Assembly (NCBI GenBank): GCA_016712525.1 | Contig: JADJQX010000001.1 | Span: forward strand, 1,798,001-1,862,000 | Origin: Myxococcales bacterium | GTDB lineage: Bacteria > Myxococcota_A > Polyangia > Polyangiales > Polyangiaceae | Direction: 5' to 3' | DNA length: 64,000 bases | In this document: piece after piece, positions 35,408 to 44,692 of the stretch | How the letters are laid out: each line of letters starts with the position of its first letter | How positions within the stretch are numbered: the first letter of the stretch is position 1 | The notes under the pieces: generated by a model | What the model saw: the letters and a program-made list of their open reading frames with translations, nothing else | The model's database searches: none | Told to the model about the DNA's origin: nothing | Made by a program: the position numbers and the translations under genes

Positions 35408-37240
35408 TCAGTCCGACCAGCTGCGGAAGACGACGATGCGGTCGACCAGATAGCCAGGGGCGACTCCGTCGGTGTCGACGTTGAAGCGCACCGACGATTG
35501 GCTCGTCGTCGGGCGGAGCTCGGCGGAGCACACGGTCGTCCAGGTCGACGTTGGATTGAAGGTCACGGACCCCATGATCGAACCGCCGCTCGAGAGCTGC
35601 ATGCGGCCCGGGTTCGGCGTGCTCGAGGCCGTCGCGTCCTTGACGTCGAAGCAGATCGTGTAGCCCTTGCCGGCGACGAGCGCGAAGTTGTCGTTCGATC
35701 GCACGTCGACGTCGCGGCTCACACCCTGGCGGCGGTCGACCCGGAGCGCCCAGTTCGGCCCGGTGCCCTCCCCGTCGGGGAGTATCATCGCAGGCTGCGC
35801 GTCCACCGCGTCGAGCCATGCCGCGCGCTCGTCGGCGAGCTCGAACGTGGTGTAGGTCCAGTCGCGCGCCACCGACATATGGCTCAACGTGGCTTGAGCC
35901 GAGCTCCCGGCGAGGACCTCGAGGCGGGCGCCCACCGGCGCCGTAAACTCGAGCGTGTGCGTGCCCGACATCGTGGCGAAGACGTTCTTCCGCGTGACCT
36001 CGGCTCCTGCGCCGTCACGGACGACCAGGGTGATCATGCCACGCGTCATCGCCACGCGTACACCCCACCGGTACCGAACGCCGGGCTCCAGGTTCAGCTT
36101 CTGGTGGGAGAGCACCGTGCTCGTGCCCGACGTGGTCCGAGCGATGTCGACACGCGCCGCGCTCGGCCGAAACACAGCTTCGTTGGTCTTCGACCACAGC
36201 GCGTTCCGGCGCGGGCTCTCGAACCCTAGCCAATAGAAGTCCCGTCGGTGCTCGCCGCTCCGCTTCTCGAGGTCCTCCTGGATATCGACGAGCCAGTTCG
36301 AGTCGCGATCGATCCACGTCTCTTTGTAGCGGTTCGGATCGAGCCCGAGGGCGGAGATGGTGCCCTCGTCCCAGGGCTTGAACCCGGCACACTCCGAGCT
36401 CGACCCCGTGCGCGACGCGCCATAGTAGAGAATGTTGTTCATCGAGCCTGCGGCGCGGCCCCGAGCTCCCGTCACACTGGCCGTGGTGAGCGGGCCGACC
36501 TGGATTCGTCCCGAACCAACGTTCACATGAGACGAGCCGCTCGCGCCTGGCTGGCCCCAGAGGTCCATCGTGATGCCGGTCGCGTTGTTGGACGCCACGT
36601 ACCAGCCGTTGTCGCTCGTTCCCGTGACCTTGCCCGGTGAGTACAAAAGCGCCCCTTGGCTCCCGATGCCGAGGTTGTCGATGCTGTTGCTCCAGACGGA
36701 GAAGAGGTCCGTGCCGACGGCTGGTACGTTGGTGTCGAAGTCGAGATATCCGTATTTGTCGCCGGGGTTCTCGCCGTTGGCGTTCGCTCGGCAGTGGTAG
36801 AAGATGGTGTCGGCGTCACAGAAGGTGGACACCAGGGGGTCGCAGACGAAGGCCTCCTGGTCGCCTCGCGTCACGTCGACGTCACGGTAGGTGCGAAAGA
36901 TGGCCGTCGACCGTTGTTGCCCACAGTGCGCGGCGGTCATCAGCACGTTCGGGCCGACCATAGTCGCCGAGCAGCCACCGGCGGAGAGGAACGTCGGCGT
37001 CGCGTAGCTCGTACGCGCGACCATCGGGTTCGGGTAGTACCGAGCCGCGGCCTCGGCGACGCCGCCAATCTGGTTCGTGAGCGCGTTGTCGCTCGTGCCG
37101 GTCGTGCTCGCGGGCGCTTCACTAGCGACCGCCGTCTCGTCGGAGGCCTCGAAGCCACATCCTGCGAGGAGCCCGAGGGAGACGAGCGGAGCCAGCGCGG
37201 CAAACCTGGTGAGCGGACGAATCGTGAAACGTCGAATCAT
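35408..37240 (-). CDS. secreted trypsin-like serine protease with C-terminal beta domains
   Basis: The 610-residue product has a lipoprotein signal (lipobox LLAGC). The protease part shows the trypsin motif TAAHC with the catalytic His and, later, GQPGASGSS with the nucleophile Ser; an intervening DFDTN may hold the catalytic Asp. The last 250 residues form carbohydrate-binding-like or jelly-roll domains (GYTICFDVKDATASSTPNPG, STWTTVCSAELRPTTSQSSV). A role in extracellular proteolysis fits a predatory or scavenging bacterium. Confidence 0.85.
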   Translation of the reverse strand: MIRRFTIRPLTRFAALAPLVSLGLLAGCGFEASDETAVASEAPASTTGTSDNALTNQIGGVAEAAARYYPNPMVARTSYATPTFLSAGGCSATMVGPNVLMTAAHCGQQRSTAIFRTYRDVDVTRGDQEAFVCDPLVSTFCDADTIFYHCRANANGENPGDKYGYLDFDTNVPAVGTDLFSVWSNSIDNLGIGSQGALLYSPGKVTGTSDNGWYVASNNATGITMDLWGQPGASGSSHVNVGSGRIQVGPLTTASVTGARGRAAGSMNNILYYGASRTGSSSECAGFKPWDEGTISALGLDPNRYKETWIDRDSNWLVDIQEDLEKRSGEHRRDFYWLGFESPRRNALWSKTNEAVFRPSAARVDIARTTSGTSTVLSHQKLNLEPGVRYRWGVRVAMTRGMITLVVRDGAGAEVTRKNVFATMSGTHTLEFTAPVGARLEVLAGSSAQATLSHMSVARDWTYTTFELADERAAWLDAVDAQPAMILPDGEGTGPNWALRVDRRQGVSRDVDVRSNDNFALVAGKGYTICFDVKDATASSTPNPGRMQLSSGGSIMGSVTFNPTSTWTTVCSAELRPTTSQSSVRFNVDTDGVAPGYLVDRIVVFRSWSD

Positions 37241-37572
37241 GAGAAGGTCCTGTCGTTGGGGTTCGGCAGTCCCTTGAGCAGCAAGCGTGCCGCCCGGAAT
37301 CACGCGAAATTTCCCGCGTATTCGGGCCGATGGTTGCCCAGGAGGAAACGTTCGCCGGAAGCCCTGTTGCCTCGACGGAGACGGCGCCGCGCCTCGCCGA
37401 TCCCTCGAGGCGTCCGGCGTATGGGCGCTACCGTCGAAGCTCGTGGAGGGGCGCAGCGTGGCGTCTCGGGCGGAGTTCTCGCGCGCGGAACGGTCCGTTC
37501 CAGAGTCCGGCGTCGCGGCACTCCTGCGCCGGTGCGACGCTACGTGAGGGGGCTCTTTCGAGGAGGTTCGTC
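37241..37572. other. intergenic region without recognised gene
   Basis: About 330 nt between divergent genes with no credible frame. AGGAGG at 37561 is the ribosome site of the next gene. Confidence 0.4.
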
Positions 37573-37932
37573 ATGGCGCGTTGGGTCGGAGCTTTGGTGT
37601 CGGTCGGTGCTCTCGTCGCGGCGGTGGCGTGCGGCTCGTCGGAGGACCCTGCGTCGACGAACCTCGGAGCTCGCTGCTCGGCCGCAGCCCAGTGCGGCTC
37701 GGGGACCTGCATCACGAGCGGCGACTTTCCGGGTGGGCTCTGCACGAAGCGCTGTTCCGCTCAGGCCGACTGCCCCGACGGGTGGGCGTGTGCGACCGAC
37801 TCGAGCGGGATCTGCCTCCAAAAGTGCTCGGGCCCATCGGACTGCGCCTCGTACGGCGCCGAATGGACCTGCAAAGAAGAGAGCCTCCAGGGCTCGAGCG
37901 CTGGCAAGGCCATGCTCTGCTCGGGGCGGTGA
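37573..37932 (+). CDS. small Cys-rich lipoprotein
   Basis: The 119-residue product has a signal ending VAAVAC and a mature part with ten or so Cys in the repeated pattern CSAQADCPDGWACATDSSG, common in secreted Myxococcota proteins. AGGAGG lies 7 nt before the ATG. The disulfide-rich domain probably works outside the cell; its role is unknown. It converges with the LysR gene. Confidence 0.82.
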   Translation: MARWVGALVSVGALVAAVACGSSEDPASTNLGARCSAAAQCGSGTCITSGDFPGGLCTKRCSAQADCPDGWACATDSSGICLQKCSGPSDCASYGAEWTCKEESLQGSSAGKAMLCSGR

Positions 37933-37945
37933 CCTCCCCGGCGGC

Positions 37946-38854
37946 TCACCCCCACGCGGCGACGAGGCGCTCGAAGAAGAGCCGGCCCGCGCGGCCGAGC
38001 GGCTTGTCCTTCGGGTGCACGAGCACGGGCGAGAACGTGTACTTTCCACCTCCCTCGTAGGGCACCACCACGAGCGAGCCCGCCCGGAGCTCCTCCTCGA
38101 CGAGCGTCACCGGCACCCAGCCGTAGCCGAGGCCGAGCATGATCGCCCTCTTTTTCATGGAGAAGTCGCTCAGGTAGAAGACCCTCGGCCCGCCGAAGAT
38201 GCGTGTGTCGGAGATGCGCTTCGACTCGCTCGAGTCGTGCACGGTGAGCTCCACGTGGCGCTGGAGGTCGTCGAGCGACACGCTCTCCTCTTGCGCGAGC
38301 GGATGGCTTCGAGAGGCCGCGAGCACCACGTCGACCGGGGAGAGCGGGTGCTCGACGAGCGCGTCGGAGCGCGAATAGTCCTTCACGAGCATCATGTCGG
38401 CCCGGTCGCGCTCGAAACGATCCTGAACCCCTCCCAAGAACTCCACGCGGACCTGGATGTGCGTCGGCACGCCGTCCTCGACGAGGCCACGAAGCGTCGC
38501 GAGCACGGGATCCATCGGCAAAATGCCGTCCACCACGATCTCGATGCGGGGCTCCCACGCCTCGTGGAGGCGGGTCGCGAGTGCCTCGAGCCTCCGCGCC
38601 CGCGCGAGCAGCATGCGCCCCTCGTCGAGCACCACGCGGCCCGCCTCGGTGAGCACCGCCCTGTGCCCCGAGCGGTCGAAGAGCGGGATCCCTAGGCCGT
38701 CCTCGAGCTGCTTCACGGCGTACGACACGGCCGACTGCGCGCGACGGAGCTCGGCGGCCGCCGCGGCGAAGCTCTTGTGGCGATCGATGGCGTCCAGCAC
38801 CTCGAGGGCGTCGAGGGTGAAGGGCACTCGTGCGCGCGCGACCGGGTCGGGCAT
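37946..38854 (-). CDS. LysR-family regulator, probably of tyrosine catabolism
   Basis: The 302-residue product has the LysR winged helix (LEVLDAIDRHKSFAAAAAEL, then QSAVSYAVKQLE) and the periplasmic-binding-like effector domain. It is transcribed divergently from the homogentisate and hydroxyphenylpyruvate dioxygenase genes across a 102-bp gap that contains a perfect inverted repeat, so it is most likely their regulator. The inducer is not known from sequence; an aromatic intermediate such as homogentisate is plausible. Confidence 0.9.
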   Translation of the reverse strand: MPDPVARARVPFTLDALEVLDAIDRHKSFAAAAAELRRAQSAVSYAVKQLEDGLGIPLFDRSGHRAVLTEAGRVVLDEGRMLLARARRLEALATRLHEAWEPRIEIVVDGILPMDPVLATLRGLVEDGVPTHIQVRVEFLGGVQDRFERDRADMMLVKDYSRSDALVEHPLSPVDVVLAASRSHPLAQEESVSLDDLQRHVELTVHDSSESKRISDTRIFGGPRVFYLSDFSMKKRAIMLGLGYGWVPVTLVEEELRAGSLVVVPYEGGGKYTFSPVLVHPKDKPLGRAGRLFFERLVAAWG

Positions 38855-38908
38855 GCGGGCATTTTGCCCCGAAATCGCGCCTCGTTCGGATTTTTCGATG
38901 AAGCCCTT

Positions 38909-38926
38909 CGAAAGCTTCTACTTTCG
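38909..38926. promoter_or_regulatory. LysR-type operator palindrome
   Basis: CGAAAG-CTTCTA-CTTTCG is a perfect 6-6-6 inverted repeat in the gap between the divergent LysR gene and the dioxygenase operon. Position and size fit a LysR-type recognition site. Confidence 0.65.
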
Positions 38927-38956
38927 CATGCGCCCCGCGGACCGTACGCCGAGGTC

Positions 38957-40075
38957 ATGCATCACGTACGAGGGGTCACGACCCGCCAGGCGCACGTCGA
39001 CGTGCCCGCGGGAACGGTCGAAGAGGAGCTCGGTCGCAACGGGTTCTTCGGGAAAGTGTCGCACCTTTACCGCTCTCACCCTCCGGTGGCCTGGAGCGAC
39101 GTCGAGGGAGACCTCCGGCCGCGCGCCCTCGTCGCGACCGAGCTGCCGGGCCTCGACGACAAGGCCGTGTGGCCCAAGGCTCGGGTGGCGTTCCTCGAGA
39201 ACGACGACGTGGTCTTGCACATGGCGCGCATCGCCGCCCCGATGGCGAACGCGTTCCGCAACGCCGACGCGGACGAGATCCTCTTCTGCCACCAGGGCGG
39301 CGGCGTGTGCCGCACCGACTTCGGCCCCATTCGCTACGACAGGGGCGACTACGTGGTGGTCCCTCGGGGCGTCATGTACCGCCTCGTCCCGGACTCACCC
39401 TCGGTCTTCATGATCATCGAGTCGACCGACGAGGTGAAGCTCCCGGATCGCGGCATCCTCGGGCGTCATGCCCTCTTCGACGAAGACGTGATCGGCGTGC
39501 CCACGCCCGAGAAGGCCCCCGAGGAGCCCGGTCGCACGTCGTGGGGAGTGGACGTGCAGCGCCGCCGCGTGATCTCGAAGATCACCTATCCGTTCGACCC
39601 GCTCGACGTCGTCGGCTGGAAGGGAGATCTCTATCCGTACAGGCTCTCGACGAAGGACATTCGCCCCATCACCTCGGAGAAGTACCACCTCCCACCGAGC
39701 GCTCACGCCACGTTCGTGATGACGAACGTGATCGTGTGCACGTTCCTTCCGCGCCCCCTCGAGACGGGCGACCCGGGCGCCATGAAGGTGCCCTTCTACC
39801 ACTCGAACATCGACTTCGACGAGGTGCTCTTCTACCACGACGGGGAGTTCTTCAGCCGCGCCGGCATGAAGGCCGGAATGGTCACGTTCCACCCGCAGGG
39901 CATCCACCACGGCCCGCAGCCGGCCGCGATCCGCGCGAGCGTCACCAAAGAGCGCACGAACGAGCAGGCCGTCATGGTCGACACCCGAAGGCCGCTCTCG
40001 GTCACCGCCGCCGGCGCGAGCGCGTCGATTCCCAATTATCACCTGAGCTGGACGAACGAGGAGATCTCCCGATGA
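38957..40075 (+). CDS. hmgA: homogentisate 1,2-dioxygenase
   Basis: The 372-residue product belongs to the homogentisate dioxygenase family, a cupin-type Fe(II) enzyme that opens the ring of homogentisate to maleylacetoacetate. Visible are DEILFCHQGGG, GDYVVVPRGVMYRL, and the iron-site region NIDFDEVLFYHDGEF followed by HPQGIHHGPQP. It is shorter than the classical 430-440 residue enzyme and belongs to the shorter bacterial branch. Its stop overlaps the start of hpd (ATGA), showing translational coupling. Confidence 0.9.
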   Translation: MHHVRGVTTRQAHVDVPAGTVEEELGRNGFFGKVSHLYRSHPPVAWSDVEGDLRPRALVATELPGLDDKAVWPKARVAFLENDDVVLHMARIAAPMANAFRNADADEILFCHQGGGVCRTDFGPIRYDRGDYVVVPRGVMYRLVPDSPSVFMIIESTDEVKLPDRGILGRHALFDEDVIGVPTPEKAPEEPGRTSWGVDVQRRRVISKITYPFDPLDVVGWKGDLYPYRLSTKDIRPITSEKYHLPPSAHATFVMTNVIVCTFLPRPLETGDPGAMKVPFYHSNIDFDEVLFYHDGEFFSRAGMKAGMVTFHPQGIHHGPQPAAIRASVTKERTNEQAVMVDTRRPLSVTAAGASASIPNYHLSWTNEEISR

Positions 40076-41106
40076 GCGTGCTTTCGAAGAACCCCACCAA
40101 GATGCGAGGCCTCGCGTTCGTCGAGCTGTCGGGCGACATGGGCACCCTCGGTGAGCTCCTTGGCAAGCTCGGTTTCTCGGCGACCCGCAAGGATCCCTCG
40201 CGCGCCGTGACGGTGTACGAGCAGGGCGACGCGGCCTTCGTCGTGACCTCCGAGCCGGGCACGTACTCGGCCTCGTTCCGCGAAGCGCACGGGCCGTCCG
40301 TCGCGTCCCTCGGGTTCCTCGTCGAGGACGCGAAGCTCGCCTTCGAGGTGGCCGTGGCCCGTGGTGCGCGCCCGTACGACGGGAAATACGCGCTCTCCTT
40401 CGAGGCGCCGGCCATCTACGGCGTCGGGGGGAGCCTCGTCTATTTCGTCGACGGCACCTCCCGCCTCGGCGCCATCGTCGACGCGACGTGCTCCGCCAAG
40501 CTCGAACCCAAGGGGAGCGACGTCGGCCTCTTCGCGATCGACCACCTCACGAACAACGTCGAGAAGGGCGAGCTCGGGCGCTGGGCGAAGTTCTACGAAG
40601 AGGTGTTCGGCTTCACCCAGGTGCGGAGCTTCGACATCGTCGGCGCGAAGACGGGCCTCTACTCGTTCGCGCTCCGCTCGCCTTGCGGCACGTTCTGCAT
40701 TCCCATCAACGAGGACAAGGGCGATAAGGGCCAGATTGCCGAGTATCTCCGCGAGTACAAGGGCGCCGGTATCCAGCACATCGCGCTCACGAGCCGCGAT
40801 CTGCTCGCCACGCTCGACCGCATGGCGAATCAGGTCCCCATGCTCGACATCGACGCGACCTACTACGAAAACTGCTTCACGCGCGTGCCGGGGGTCCGCG
40901 AGGATCCGAAGCGTATCGAGGCGCACAACGTGCTCGTCGACGGCGACGCTGAGGGGTACCTGCTCCAGATCTTCACGAAGAACTGCATCGGGCCCGTCTT
41001 CTTCGAGCTCATCCAGCGCGAAAACCACCTCTCGTTCGGCGAAGGCAACTTCGGCGCGCTCTTCCGCTCGATCGAGCGTGATCAGGAGCGACGTGGCGTG
41101 ATCTGA
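40072..41106 (+). CDS. hpd: 4-hydroxyphenylpyruvate dioxygenase
   Basis: The 344-residue product is a two-domain VOC-fold Fe(II) dioxygenase that converts 4-hydroxyphenylpyruvate to homogentisate, the substrate of the upstream enzyme. The iron ligands are visible: His158 (IDHLTNNV), His236 (IQHIALTS) and Glu312 (FFELIQR). The C-terminal signature FFELIQRENHLSFGEGNFGA is intact. The ATGA overlap with hmgA shows an operon. A fragment of a second copy lies at 47362. Confidence 0.95.
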   Translation: MSVLSKNPTKMRGLAFVELSGDMGTLGELLGKLGFSATRKDPSRAVTVYEQGDAAFVVTSEPGTYSASFREAHGPSVASLGFLVEDAKLAFEVAVARGARPYDGKYALSFEAPAIYGVGGSLVYFVDGTSRLGAIVDATCSAKLEPKGSDVGLFAIDHLTNNVEKGELGRWAKFYEEVFGFTQVRSFDIVGAKTGLYSFALRSPCGTFCIPINEDKGDKGQIAEYLREYKGAGIQHIALTSRDLLATLDRMANQVPMLDIDATYYENCFTRVPGVREDPKRIEAHNVLVDGDAEGYLLQIFTKNCIGPVFFELIQRENHLSFGEGNFGALFRSIERDQERRGVI

Positions 41107-41441
41107 GACTCGAACCCGTGACCCCTCGTCACTGACCGGCCTCGGCCCCGACCTTCGTCGGAGTCGAGGTCGAGTCGCGATCCGCCTGCTTTTTCCGCGC
41201 GAAGCGCGGAGGTGGTGCGCGGCCGGCGTCGGGGACGACGAGGCGCGCCGTCGACGCTCCGCGACTCGCGAGCGTTCCCGCGGCGCCGTGTGTTGCCTGG
41301 TCAGCCGGGGTACCTGGGAGCGCGCAAAACGTTCGCGTAGCCCTGCCGTGCTGCGCAGATCTCTGGCGCGTCCCTGGGAGGCCTGGTACCACGAAAGGAC
41401 CGCGCCTCGGCGTGGTCGTGGGGGGAAGGGGGAGCAGGGGC
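41107..41441. other. intergenic region without recognised gene
   Basis: About 335 nt downstream of hpd with no credible frame; presumably it holds the hpd 3' end and the promoter of the sensor kinase. Confidence 0.35.
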
Positions 41442-43310
41442 ATGCGCATTTCGATGTCGACCATCGACGAGGTCCGCGCGACGGACGCCGGCGGCTCGGC
41501 GCTCGTGGCACCACGTGTGCTTGCGATGGTCGGCGGAAGTGGTATCTTGTTCGACTTAAGGTCGGTGCGTCCGTCCTGGACAGACGTGTCCACCCTCGAG
41601 GTCGTGGATACAGAAGAGCTGGATGTCTTCGTGGTCGATTGGGAGGGCGCCCGCGGACTCGAGGACCATCCACCGTTCCAAAGGCTCGTTTCGCGCCTGC
41701 CCACGCTCCTCATCGTCGACCCCGTGGACGCGGAGGCGGCGGGGAAGTTGGCCTCACGGTCAGGGATCCAGGCCGTGGCTCACCGCCCACATGCCGTGCC
41801 CGAGCTCCCGCGTCGTCTCGCCGTCCTCTCCGAGCTCCGTCGTCTGCGTCGCGCCCTCAAGGTAACGGAGGCTGCGCTCCAGAACTCGGTGACGGGGCTC
41901 GCGATCTCGGACCCGAACAAACCCGATAACCCGCTCGTTTACGTGAGTCCGACGTTCGAGCGCATGACGGGGTATCGGGCAAGCGAGGTGATCGGCCGAA
42001 ACTGCCGCTTCCTCCAGGGTGGGGCGACGTCCCCCGAGGCGCTCGAGAAGCTCCGCCGCGCGACCGCGGAGAGCCGCACCGCCCACGTCGTCATCGAGAA
42101 CTACCGTAAGGACGGGTCGACCTTCTGGAACGACCTCACCATCTTCCCGATCCGCGACGAGGACGGCCGGCACCTCTACTACGGGGGTGTTCAGCACGAC
42201 GTGACCGAGCTCTTCGAGACGCGGGCCGAGCTCGCCGACGCGCGCCAGGAGCTGGACGACCGGCACGCGTTCACGCTCGCGATCCTCGAGGGGCTCCAGG
42301 TGGCCATCGTGACGACCGACGCGCGCGGGATCGTGACCTTCATCAACCCGGCCGCCTGCGCGGTGATCGGCGCCGGACCCGAGTTGTGCCTCGGGCGCTC
42401 GGCCGAGTCCGTGCTCCAGCTCCCTTCGGCCGCTCGCGAGTGGGTCGCGACGCGCGTGCCCGGCTCGATGCGCGTCGAGTACGTGATCCGCGCCGAGGGA
42501 GGCACTACGCGAGAGGTCGGCGCGAGCATTCGCCTCGCCGAATACTCGCGCGAGGGGATAGGCCACTTCTTCGTCTTCCGCGATCTGGCGGAGACGCGGC
42601 AGTCCGAGCGTATCGAGCGCCTCGCGGCCGTCAGCACGATGGCGGCGGGTTTCGCGCACGAGGTCCGCAATCCGCTCGCGAGCGTCCGCATGTTCGGTGA
42701 GCTCCTCCTCGCCGAGCTCGATGCGAGCGGGGAGCACCACGACATCGTCGGCCGCATGCTCTCGCAGGTGAACCGCATCGAGCGGCTCGTGCGGACGTCC
42801 CTCAGGCTCGCGCGGCCCGAGCGCCCGCGCAAAGGGCACCATTGGCCATCCGTGATCGTCAACGCCACGCTCGAGGCGCTCGTCCCGCGGCTCCGGGACA
42901 TGAAGGGCGAGCTCGACGTACGCGTCGAGGAGGGCCTCCCGCGGGTCCTATGCGACGACGCGCAGGCAGTTCAGATCCTCGTCATCCTCATCACGAACGC
43001 CCTCGACGCCACCCAGGACCCTTCGGGCGTGCTCCTCCGTGTGGGCACGCGCCGCGAGCCGACGGATTTCGACTCGCCCGCGAGGCGTGTCGTCGTGTTC
43101 TCCGTGGTGGACACGGGCCCCGGCGTGCCCGAGCACCTCCGAGCGTCCATCTTCCATCCGTTCTTTACGACGAAGGCGCAGGGCACGGGGCTCGGGCTCT
43201 CGATCGCCCAGCAGATTGCCCACGAGAACGGCGGGCGCATCGAGCTCGTCCCAGGTGACGGCGGAGGCAGCATTTTCACCTTGATCGTCCCCACCGAGGT
43301 GTCCGAATGA
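41442..43310 (+). CDS. LOV/PAS-domain sensor histidine kinase
   Basis: The 622-residue product has an N-terminal receiver-like region, then a PAS domain with the full LOV signature GRNCRFLQG, in which Cys188 would form the light-induced FMN adduct. A second PAS domain (about residues 275-395) is followed by a HisKA dimerisation helix with the phospho-acceptor His in FAHEVRNPLA and a HATPase domain (LVILITNALDATQD, DTGPGVPEHL, GTGLGLSIA). No membrane segment is seen. It overlaps the NtrC-type regulator by 4 bp, so the two form a two-component pair. Blue light is the predicted signal. Confidence 0.92.
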   Translation: MRISMSTIDEVRATDAGGSALVAPRVLAMVGGSGILFDLRSVRPSWTDVSTLEVVDTEELDVFVVDWEGARGLEDHPPFQRLVSRLPTLLIVDPVDAEAAGKLASRSGIQAVAHRPHAVPELPRRLAVLSELRRLRRALKVTEAALQNSVTGLAISDPNKPDNPLVYVSPTFERMTGYRASEVIGRNCRFLQGGATSPEALEKLRRATAESRTAHVVIENYRKDGSTFWNDLTIFPIRDEDGRHLYYGGVQHDVTELFETRAELADARQELDDRHAFTLAILEGLQVAIVTTDARGIVTFINPAACAVIGAGPELCLGRSAESVLQLPSAAREWVATRVPGSMRVEYVIRAEGGTTREVGASIRLAEYSREGIGHFFVFRDLAETRQSERIERLAAVSTMAAGFAHEVRNPLASVRMFGELLLAELDASGEHHDIVGRMLSQVNRIERLVRTSLRLARPERPRKGHHWPSVIVNATLEALVPRLRDMKGELDVRVEEGLPRVLCDDAQAVQILVILITNALDATQDPSGVLLRVGTRREPTDFDSPARRVVVFSVVDTGPGVPEHLRASIFHPFFTTKAQGTGLGLSIAQQIAHENGGRIELVPGDGGGSIFTLIVPTEVSE

Positions 43311-44692
43311 CCGATCGTATTCTCGTCGTCGAAGACGATCCCGACTTCTCGTTCGCCCTCTCGAGGGTCTTGCGGTCGAACGGGTACGAGGTGCGCGTGG
43401 CGTCCGATGCGCAGGATGGCCTCAAGGCCGCGCGCTCCGCCTCGTTCGATGTCGTGCTCCTCGACCTCGGCCTCCCCGACGTTTCCGGGCACGACGTCCT
43501 CTCTTCGTTGGTCGAGGCCGACGCGCACGTCCCCGTGGTGGTGCTGAGCGGCCACGACGACGCGGCCTCGGCGGTGCGCGCGATGAAGATCGGCGCCTGG
43601 GACTACCTGACGAAGCCCACGTCGTCCGACGAGCTCCTGCTCGTCCTCGCGAGGTGCCGTGAGCGTGTCATGCTCCGCCAGCGCATCGAGGCCGCGAACC
43701 GCAACTCCGAGGCGACGAGCGCCGTGGGCACCTCGGAAGCTTGGCTCGACGCGCTCGCAGCCATCCGCGCCGCCGCCGCCTCTCCGCGTACGGCCGTGCT
43801 CGTGACCGGAGAGTCAGGGACCGGTAAGGAGGTGTGCGCGAAGCTCGTGCACTCCTGGAGCGAGCGGGCGAGCGAGCCGTTCGTCACCGTCAACGCGGGG
43901 GCCTTCGCGCCCTCCGTGCTCGAGAGCGAGCTCTTCGGTCACGAGGCGGGGGCGTTCACCGGCGCGCGTTCGGTGCGTCGCGGCGTGTTCGAGCTCGCGC
44001 GAGGCGGGACGCTCTTCCTGGACGAGCTCGGCGAGCTCCCGCTCGACCTCCAACCCAAGCTGCTCCGCGTCCTCGACGGGCACCCTTTCCGGCGCGTCGG
44101 CGGAGAGCGTGACATCGCCACCGACGTGAGGCTGGTCTCGGCGACGAATCGATCGCTCGAGCGTGAGGTCCGCGAGGGGCGATTCCGCCTCGATCTCTAC
44201 CATCGTCTGCGCGTCGTGGAGATTCACCTTCCTGCGCTCCGTGAGCGCGGCGAGGACGTTGCCCTCCTCGCGGCTCATTTCGTCGGCGAGATCTCTCGGA
44301 CCCTCTGCGTGGCGACGCCGATGATCTCGGACGACGCGCTCGACGCGTTCCGCGCGTACGATTGGCCCGGGAACGTGCGCGAGCTCCGCAACGTGATCGA
44401 GCGCGCGCTCGTCCTCCGGCGAGGGCACGAGATCTCCTTGCGTGACCTCCCCGCGGACATCGTGGCCGCGTCGAAGCGCAACCCGGCGCGACCTTCGGGG
44501 TTGCACACGCTCGAGCCCCAGGTGGGCCGGGTCCGCACGCTGGACGAGGTCGAGCGAGAGCACGTGATGAGCGTGTTCCGAAGTACCGAAGGAAACCTCT
44601 CCAAGTCCGCGAGGGTATTGGGTATTTCTCGCATGACGTTGCGAAAGAAGCTGCGCGACTACGGGGTCGTACCCGACGCTCGTGAGTCCTGA
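43307..44692 (+). CDS. NtrC-family response regulator
   Basis: The 461-residue product has a receiver with phospho-acceptor Asp53 (LLDLGLPD), a sigma54 AAA+ domain with Walker A GESGTGKEV and the sigma54 loop GAFTGA, and a C-terminal Fis-type helix-turn-helix (LSKSARVLGISRMTLRKKL). It starts within the stop of the LOV kinase gene (ATGA overlap). Its stop runs 34 bp into the end of the convergent gene at 44659. Confidence 0.94.
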   Translation: MTDRILVVEDDPDFSFALSRVLRSNGYEVRVASDAQDGLKAARSASFDVVLLDLGLPDVSGHDVLSSLVEADAHVPVVVLSGHDDAASAVRAMKIGAWDYLTKPTSSDELLLVLARCRERVMLRQRIEAANRNSEATSAVGTSEAWLDALAAIRAAAASPRTAVLVTGESGTGKEVCAKLVHSWSERASEPFVTVNAGAFAPSVLESELFGHEAGAFTGARSVRRGVFELARGGTLFLDELGELPLDLQPKLLRVLDGHPFRRVGGERDIATDVRLVSATNRSLEREVREGRFRLDLYHRLRVVEIHLPALRERGEDVALLAAHFVGEISRTLCVATPMISDDALDAFRAYDWPGNVRELRNVIERALVLRRGHEISLRDLPADIVAASKRNPARPSGLHTLEPQVGRVRTLDEVEREHVMSVFRSTEGNLSKSARVLGISRMTLRKKLRDYGVVPDARES

